Assembly (NCBI GenBank): GCA_964518595.1
Contig: CAZFHA010000026.1
Location: 1 to 55,580 of the forward strand
Source of the DNA: CAZFHA01 sp964518595
Lineage (GTDB): Bacteria > Bacillota > Clostridia > Saccharofermentanales > Saccharofermentanaceae
Length of the DNA stretch: 55,580 nt
Reading direction: 5' to 3'
In this document: piece after piece, positions 50,303 to 55,580 of the stretch
Layout: each line of letters opens with the position of its first letter
Position numbering within the stretch: the stretch's first letter is position 1
Program-made: the position numbers and the translations under genes
The notes under the pieces: generated by a model
Seen by the model: only the letters and a program-made list of their open reading frames with translations
What the model was told of the DNA's origin: nothing
The model's database searches: none

Positions 50303-51238
50303 ATGTCTAACATTAAAAAGTCACTTACAGATCTAATTGGCAATACACCTCTTTTGGAATTAGTTCGTTATAACAAGGGAGAAGAGCTTAAAGGTACAGT
50401 TCTGGCTAAGTTAGAATATTTTAACCCTCTCTCTTCCGTGAAGGATCGAATTGGTTTTGCTATGATTGAGGCCGCTGAAAAAGCTGGCCAGCTTAAGCCC
50501 GATTCAGTTATCATTGAGCCTACCAGCGGTAACACAGGTGTCGCTTTGGCTTTTGTAGCCGCGGCCAGAGGGTATCGACTGATTTTAACTATGCCTGAGA
50601 CCATGAGCGTGGAGCGGCGTAATTTATTGGCGGCTTTAGGAGCAGAGCTGATCTTGACCCCTGGTGGAGAGGGAATGCCCGGTGCTATTGCCAGAGCAGA
50701 GGCTTTAGCTAAAGAGACACCGAATTCCTTTATTCCCCAACAGTTTCAAAACCCTGCCAATCCTGAGATTCACAGAAAGACTACAGCCGAAGAGATTTGG
50801 CGTGATACCGATGGAGAAGTTGATATTTTTGTTGCTGGTATTGGTACCGGCGGCACTATTACCGGTGTAGGAGAAGTTTTAAAAGCTAAGAAACCTTCTG
50901 TACAAGTAATCGCTGTAGAACCGAAAGACTCTCCAGTACTCTCAGAGGGACGCAAAGGACCACACAAAATTCAAGGCATCGGTGCAGGATTTGTACCGGA
51001 AGTTCTTAATACCAAAGTCTATGATGAGGTTTTTCCCGTATCGAATGAGCAGGCTTTTGCTACTTCAAGAAAAGTAGCCCGGGCAGAAGGCTTACTGGTA
51101 GGTATTTCTTCTGGCGCCGCACTTTATGCCGCCACTGAAATTGCCCGGAGGCCGGAGAATGCTGGCAAGAAAATCGTTGTGATTTTACCGGATACAGGAG
51201 AACGTTACCTCTCAACACCGCTCTTTTCCGAACAGTAA
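50303..51238 (+). CDS. cysK: Cysteine synthase (O-acetylserine sulfhydrylase)
   Basis: The 311-residue PLP enzyme has the lysine motif NPLSSVKDRIG, TSGNTGVALAF, and GTGGTITGVGE. It makes cysteine from O-acetylserine and sulfide. It starts 33 bases after metQ behind AAGGAGATATAACC and appears part of the same transcript as metNIQ and metH. Confidence 0.93.
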   Translation: MSNIKKSLTDLIGNTPLLELVRYNKGEELKGTVLAKLEYFNPLSSVKDRIGFAMIEAAEKAGQLKPDSVIIEPTSGNTGVALAFVAAARGYRLILTMPETMSVERRNLLAALGAELILTPGGEGMPGAIARAEALAKETPNSFIPQQFQNPANPEIHRKTTAEEIWRDTDGEVDIFVAGIGTGGTITGVGEVLKAKKPSVQVIAVEPKDSPVLSEGRKGPHKIQGIGAGFVPEVLNTKVYDEVFPVSNEQAFATSRKVARAEGLLVGISSGAALYAATEIARRPENAGKKIVVILPDTGERYLSTPLFSEQ

Positions 51239-51262
51239 TGAATTGAAGGATGGAAGTGAAGC

Positions 51263-53746
51263 ATGACAAGGATAGAAACAGCCGCTAAGGGTAATACTTT
51301 AGCTGAACTCATTGGGAAAAGGCCCCTGCTTCTGGATGGGGCTATGGGATCGGTCCTGATTCAAAAGGGTATCGCCTCCAAACAACCTCCTGAATGTTTA
51401 AATATAACTCATCCCGATGTAATCACCAGTATACACCGGGAATATCTGGAAGCCGGTAGCCATTGTGTTACTACAAACACCTTTGGAGCCAGTCACTTTC
51501 ATCTAAAAGATGCCCCATATTCTGTTACAGAAATTATTGAAGCAGCAGTCCGAAACGCTCGGGCTGCTGTTTCTCTGCAAAAGGCCGAGGATGAAAAACA
51601 GGGTAAAGTGAAGCCAAGATTTGTACTTTTAGATCTGGGGCCTCTGGGACAGTTGATGGAGCCAATGGGCAGCTTAACTTTTGAAGCGGCTTACGAGGCC
51701 TTTAAAGAGCAGATTCTAGCAGCTGGAAACGAGATTGATGGTATTATCATTGAAACCATCAGCGATTTGTATGAAATGAAAGCGGCGGTTTTGGCGGCTA
51801 AAGAGAATTCCACTTGTCCCATTTTAGCCACTATGACTTTTGAAGCCGGAGGACGCACCCTTACGGGAACTTCCCCCGAAATCATGGTAACCGTATTAGA
51901 AGGCCTTGGGGTAAGTGCTCTGGGAGCCAATTGTTCCCTTGGACCAAAGGAATTAGCGCCTATTGTGGAACGTATTCTCCAAACTTCTGGTATACCCGTG
52001 CTTATACAGCCTAATGCGGGCTTGCCAATTTTTGACGGTGAAAAAACCCACTACGATATTGATCCTCAGAGTTTTACCGCAGCCGTAAACCAGTTTTTTG
52101 AGCAAGGAATCAGCTTAGCCGGTGGGTGTTGCGGTACTTCTCCAGCCTACATTAAGGCTTTGGCAGAGGTTTGGGGGGAAGGGAAGCTTAATCCACCCAC
52201 AGTCATGCCCCAGACTAGAATTTGCAGTAGCCGGGAGCTGGTTACCTTTGATGGTTCAATTGTGGTTTGCGGTGAGCGTTTGAATCCCACCGGTAAGCCC
52301 AAGTTAAAGGCGGCTCTCTTAGCAGAAGATATGGATATGTTGGTAGATGAGGCGCTGGATCAGGTTGAAGCTGGAGCCAAGGTCTTAGACCTAAATGTTG
52401 GTTTACCGGGTATTGATGAAAAAGCAGTTATGATTTCGGCGGTTAAAGCCGTTAGTGAAATGTGCAGAGTACCTCTTCAGCTGGACAGTTCGAACCCGGC
52501 TGTATTGGAAGCCGCTTGCCGAATCTATGATGGTAAGCCCTTGTTAAACTCAGTTAATGGAAAAGCAGAAGTTATGGCGGCGGTTTTTCCCATTGTCAAA
52601 AAATACGGTGCGGCAGTTATTGGCTTAACACTGGATGAAAAGGGCATCCCGGCGCGGGCAGAGGAACGCTTGGCTATTGCTAAAACTATTGTCGATAAGG
52701 CCGCAGAATATGGCATTGCTCCAGAAAATATTATTATTGACTGTTTGGTCTTAACGGCAGCAGCACAGCAAGCAGAGGTTCTGGAAACCCTAAAGGCCAT
52801 TACACTGGTAAAAGAGCAGCTGGGAGTCAAAACTGTTTTAGGTTGCAGTAACGTGTCTTTTGGTCTGCCTAACCGCCCCCTACTAAATAAGACTTTCCTG
52901 GCTATGGCTTTTTATGCCGGTTTAGATTTAGCCATTATAAATCCCCTTGATCAGGAACTCATGGATACGATCTCCGCCTACGAAGTCTTGGCAGCAGTGG
53001 ATCAGAACAGCGAAAGGTATGTTCAGAAATTTGCGGCGACTCCTCCTGTCTCAAATAGTAATTCCAGCGAGAAAGTTACGCTAGCAATCCCCAAAGTTGC
53101 AAAAGTTGAGGGCGTCGGTGAAACTTTGTCTCAACTAATAATTTTGGGTAAAAAGGTGGAGGCGGAAAAAGCCGCCTTATCTTTGCTGAAAGACCATCCA
53201 CCGCTGGAATTAGTCACTGAACATATTATTCCGGCACTTAGAGAAGTAGGGCGGCGTTATGAAACGGGGCAGTATTTTCTTCCCCAGCTAATTATGTCTG
53301 CTGAAACGGCTAAAATTGCTTTTGCTCTCTTAAAAACCCAACTGGAAGCCCAGGGGCAGGGACAACAGGAAAACAAAGGCCTTATTGTTCTGGCAACGGT
53401 TCAAGGTGATGTCCATGATATTGGTAAGAACATTGTCCGGATTGTTTTAGAGAGCTATGGATACGAGGTCTTAGATTTGGGGCGAGATGTGAGTCCGGAA
53501 GTCATTGCTGATACGATGATAGAAAAGCACCCCATTCTCATTGGCTTGTCAGCCCTTATGACTACCACGGTCCCCTCCATGGAAAAGACTATTAAAAAGC
53601 TTAAGGCTCTGCCTGATTGCTGTCCGGTTATCGTTGGTGGTGCTGTTGTTACTGCAGAACTAGCAGCGCGAATTGGAGCGGATTTTTACGCTGAGGATGC
53701 TTTAGCTGCTGTGACTGTGGCAGAAGGTATTAGTAATAATAAATAA
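51263..53746 (+). CDS. metH: Cobalamin-dependent methionine synthase without reactivation domain
   Basis: The 827-residue protein has three MetH modules: homocysteine methyltransferase (about 10-300; zinc cysteines in GANCSLGP and GGCCGTSP), pterin/methyl-THF domain (about 320-580; FGLPNR and VCGERLNPTGK), and a cap plus B12 domain (about 610-827; DVHDIGKNI). It lacks the C-terminal SAM-binding reactivation domain, as in many Clostridia. It transfers the methyl of CH3-THF to homocysteine. Confidence 0.93.
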   Translation: MTRIETAAKGNTLAELIGKRPLLLDGAMGSVLIQKGIASKQPPECLNITHPDVITSIHREYLEAGSHCVTTNTFGASHFHLKDAPYSVTEIIEAAVRNARAAVSLQKAEDEKQGKVKPRFVLLDLGPLGQLMEPMGSLTFEAAYEAFKEQILAAGNEIDGIIIETISDLYEMKAAVLAAKENSTCPILATMTFEAGGRTLTGTSPEIMVTVLEGLGVSALGANCSLGPKELAPIVERILQTSGIPVLIQPNAGLPIFDGEKTHYDIDPQSFTAAVNQFFEQGISLAGGCCGTSPAYIKALAEVWGEGKLNPPTVMPQTRICSSRELVTFDGSIVVCGERLNPTGKPKLKAALLAEDMDMLVDEALDQVEAGAKVLDLNVGLPGIDEKAVMISAVKAVSEMCRVPLQLDSSNPAVLEAACRIYDGKPLLNSVNGKAEVMAAVFPIVKKYGAAVIGLTLDEKGIPARAEERLAIAKTIVDKAAEYGIAPENIIIDCLVLTAAAQQAEVLETLKAITLVKEQLGVKTVLGCSNVSFGLPNRPLLNKTFLAMAFYAGLDLAIINPLDQELMDTISAYEVLAAVDQNSERYVQKFAATPPVSNSNSSEKVTLAIPKVAKVEGVGETLSQLIILGKKVEAEKAALSLLKDHPPLELVTEHIIPALREVGRRYETGQYFLPQLIMSAETAKIAFALLKTQLEAQGQGQQENKGLIVLATVQGDVHDIGKNIVRIVLESYGYEVLDLGRDVSPEVIADTMIEKHPILIGLSALMTTTVPSMEKTIKKLKALPDCCPVIVGGAVVTAELAARIGADFYAEDALAAVTVAEGISNNK

Positions 53747-53876
53747 AGCTCTTAGCCCAGCAGTGGAAGGGATACCTGCTCGGTAAGAGTAGAGAATAGG
53801 CTCTAATTTAGGCTTGTTTGCATAGCCTGCCATTGTAAGCTAAAATATATGGCAAAAAGCGTGAGGTTTTTATCAA

Positions 53877-54539
53877 ATGGCCAGAATGAGAAAAAAGAAG
53901 AACTTGCCTGCTAGATTAGCTGCTTGTTCTAGCTATTGGTTTAAGGTGCCGGTGGCTAATAGAGGACAATGGCGGGAAGCCTGTAATATGCCTAAAGATT
54001 GCTTTCTTTCCTTAGAACTGGGTTGTGGTAAAGGTGAGTTTGCAGTGAAGCAAGCCTTGGCGCATCCCGACCGTTGCTATATTGCTTTGGAGCGTGATGA
54101 ATCCGTTATTCTTATGGCTATGGAGAAAGCGGCTAAGCAGGGTTTACGTAATCTATTTTTCTTGCAAGCAGATGCAACCCAATTGCGGAATTATTTTTTA
54201 GATGATGAGCTAGACCGGATTTACATTAATTTTTGTGATCCTTGGTCACGTCGAAATAAACCCAAGCGAAGACTCACGTATAGAGAGTACTTGAAGATGT
54301 ATCAAGAACTACTTAAACCCCAAGGGGAAATTCATTTCAAAACTGATGATGATACGCTTTTCGAGTTTTCTTTAGAAGAATTTGCTCAAGCTGGTTTTTC
54401 CGTCCAAAATACCACCTGGGATTTACACAATAGCCAGTGGGATAAGAATAATATTCGCACGGAATTTGAACAGCGTTTTGCTAGTTTGGGAATTCCTATT
54501 AAGCGTTTGGAGGCTTTTTTTCCTCAGACAAAAGCTTAA
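53877..54539 (+). CDS. trmB: tRNA (guanine-N7-)-methyltransferase
   Basis: The 220-residue SAM enzyme has ELGCGKGEFA, the YINFCDPWSRRNKPKRRLTY block and the HFKTDDDTLFEFSLEE segment of TrmB. It methylates G46 of tRNA. The ribosome site is weak (GTGAGG, 11 bases from ATG). Intergenic distance from metH is 130 bases with no clear terminator. Confidence 0.93.
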   Translation: MARMRKKKNLPARLAACSSYWFKVPVANRGQWREACNMPKDCFLSLELGCGKGEFAVKQALAHPDRCYIALERDESVILMAMEKAAKQGLRNLFFLQADATQLRNYFLDDELDRIYINFCDPWSRRNKPKRRLTYREYLKMYQELLKPQGEIHFKTDDDTLFEFSLEEFAQAGFSVQNTTWDLHNSQWDKNNIRTEFEQRFASLGIPIKRLEAFFPQTKA

Positions 54540-54571
54540 AGCTACCAGGGTTAAAACGATTTGTTGTAATT

Positions 54572-54629
54572 GTCATATGAGTGTCTATGCCTGCTCAGAC
54601 TATAGGTAAAGATACTCATATGACTTTTT
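54572..54629 (+). terminator. Terminator of trmB
   Basis: GTCATATGAGTGTCT pairs with AGATACTCATATGAC over a 23-base loop with one G-U pair, followed by TTTTT. Confidence 0.85.
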
Positions 54630-54761
54630 CAATAACAAAAAAATTTTTTTCTGGTATAATTATTAGTAATGTATTATTTTTCTATGTTAATAAATTTGAG
54701 AGTACATTTGACAACGCAGTAAATAGATCGCATAGGCTAGCAGCAGGCTGAGGTACAGACT

Positions 54762-55445
54762 ATGGAGTATTTTGACACAATGACCACCCACAAGCTACCG
54801 GCAGGAATTTTATCTAAAATTCCGATAACCACCTTTTTGAAAGGACAAAGGCTCATTAACCAGGGAGATCCTTGCAGCTACGTGTACTATCTTTGTACCG
54901 GAAAAATCCAAGTTTTTGACGAACGAGATCAAGGCGAGGTGGCTTGGGTTGTATGGATAAATCCCGGCCAAATTGTTGGAGAGATGGAAGTTTTGGCGGA
55001 GATGAAGAGTTTTCTTTATTCTGCTAGTATCTATAGTGATAAAGCAACGATACTCCAAATTCCAGTCGAGGATTTTTGGGAGTGGATGCGTACGGATAGT
55101 GGGTTTTGCCGTGAAATGGCCCAGAGCATGGCGAAAAAACTGGTAGATACTGTGAAAGCTCTGCAGAAATTTCTGTATAATGATGCAATCCACTCGGTTA
55201 CGGAATTTATTCTAGATCAGTGCTATCTACCCGTTTTAGAGCAACGAACACCGGTTAAAATTAAGCACACCAGAATTGAAATTGCAGGAATATGCCATAT
55301 TTCCGAGCGAACCGTTAACCGATCTATCAAGGCTTTAAAAGAAGAAAATCTCGTTACAATCCAAAGAGGTAAGATTACTGTGACCCGGAAGCAATACGAA
55401 AAATTATTGCAACGGAAACTGGATGGAGAAGATGATTTTATTTAG
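54762..55445 (+). CDS. Crp/Fnr-family transcription regulator
   Basis: The 227-residue protein has a cyclic-nucleotide-binding-like fold (about 20-135; FLKGQRLINQGDPCSYVYYL and NPGQIVGEMEVL) and a C-terminal winged helix (EIAGICHISERTVNRSIKAL). The cysteines are not in an FNR-type iron-sulfur arrangement. The effector is unknown. A TTGACA lies at 54708-54713 with a poor -10. Downstream 55446-55580 shows no gene before the window ends. Confidence 0.8.
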   Translation: MEYFDTMTTHKLPAGILSKIPITTFLKGQRLINQGDPCSYVYYLCTGKIQVFDERDQGEVAWVVWINPGQIVGEMEVLAEMKSFLYSASIYSDKATILQIPVEDFWEWMRTDSGFCREMAQSMAKKLVDTVKALQKFLYNDAIHSVTEFILDQCYLPVLEQRTPVKIKHTRIEIAGICHISERTVNRSIKALKEENLVTIQRGKITVTRKQYEKLLQRKLDGEDDFI

Positions 55446-55580
55446 CGAATTCGTCAGATAAGCCCCTCTTTTAAGGCTTTTCCTACCGCTCATCAATAAA
55501 AATAAACGAAAACAAACGAAAAAACCGTAAATTCCTAAAGTAAATGCAACAATAAGAAAGCGATTGCATTAAGTCTGAAA

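Noticed and set aside
51239..51262. Cobalamin riboswitch before metH
   Set aside because: The gap from cysK is only 24 bases, too short for any riboswitch.
1..55580. CRISPR array or prophage
   Set aside because: No regularly spaced repeats, cas genes, integrase or phage structural genes were seen.

Overview
The window looks like a chromosomal segment of an anaerobic, low-to-mid GC Gram-positive bacterium of the Clostridia type. This rests on gene content: a BceRS-BceAB peptide-antibiotic module, lipoproteins with Gram-positive style lipoboxes, strong GGAGG ribosome binding sites with frequent GTG starts, an FeFe-hydrogenase maturase (HydE), a methanol:corrinoid methyltransferase (MtaB) and a MetH without the reactivation domain. 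I cannot name the genus from sequence alone.

Layout. 1-3220 is an accessory patch: a tRNA-Ser(GGA) gene on the minus strand, a second copy of its 3' end plus terminator about 3 kb away, a secreted YiiX-like cysteine hydrolase with a recently duplicated C-terminal module, a small membrane protein and wrecks of two transposases. 3461-8851 holds an uncharacterised protein, an ABC exporter pair, a PLP aminotransferase and two small unknown proteins. 9117-13738 is a complete Bce-type sensing and detoxification module. 13761-16229 (minus) carries a COG0523 GTPase and an orphan MtaB. 16437-20806 is a copper-type module: an HMA/SafE-like membrane/cupredoxin fusion, a cupredoxin lipoprotein, a CopZ-like chaperone and a two-component system. 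21046-30665 is mixed: aquaporin, Fe-S aldo/keto reductase, MtlD plus an aldose-epimerase-like protein, ABC-F ATPase, methyltransferase, YefM-YoeB toxin-antitoxin, GyrI-like protein and serine hydrolase. 30823-36589 is a branched-chain amino acid block (leuCD, ilvA-ilvB-ilvN). 36764-41483 is a MacA/MacB-like exporter with its own two-component system. 41637-46008 runs hydE, tcdA and two PLP sulfur enzymes. 46224-55445 has NADH oxidase, metNIQ-cysK-metH, trmB and a Crp/Fnr regulator.

How it works together. The right half is largely sulfur and methionine metabolism: methionine uptake (MetNIQ), cysteine synthesis (CysK), methionine synthesis (MetH), transsulfuration (Cgs/CGL-like) and C-S lyase (PatB-like). 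The amino-acid operons show candidate upstream control: a leucine-rich 21-codon leader before leuC, an operator-like inverted repeat over the ilvA promoter followed by a structured leader, and a 23-codon Cys/Met leader ORF before metN.

The most novel-looking system is the copper module at 16437-20806. It has two related cupredoxin domains with no histidine, each carrying two Cys and a Cys-Trp-Met-Gly-Met motif, one fused to the membrane protein and one lipid-anchored, and no P-type copper ATPase in the cluster.
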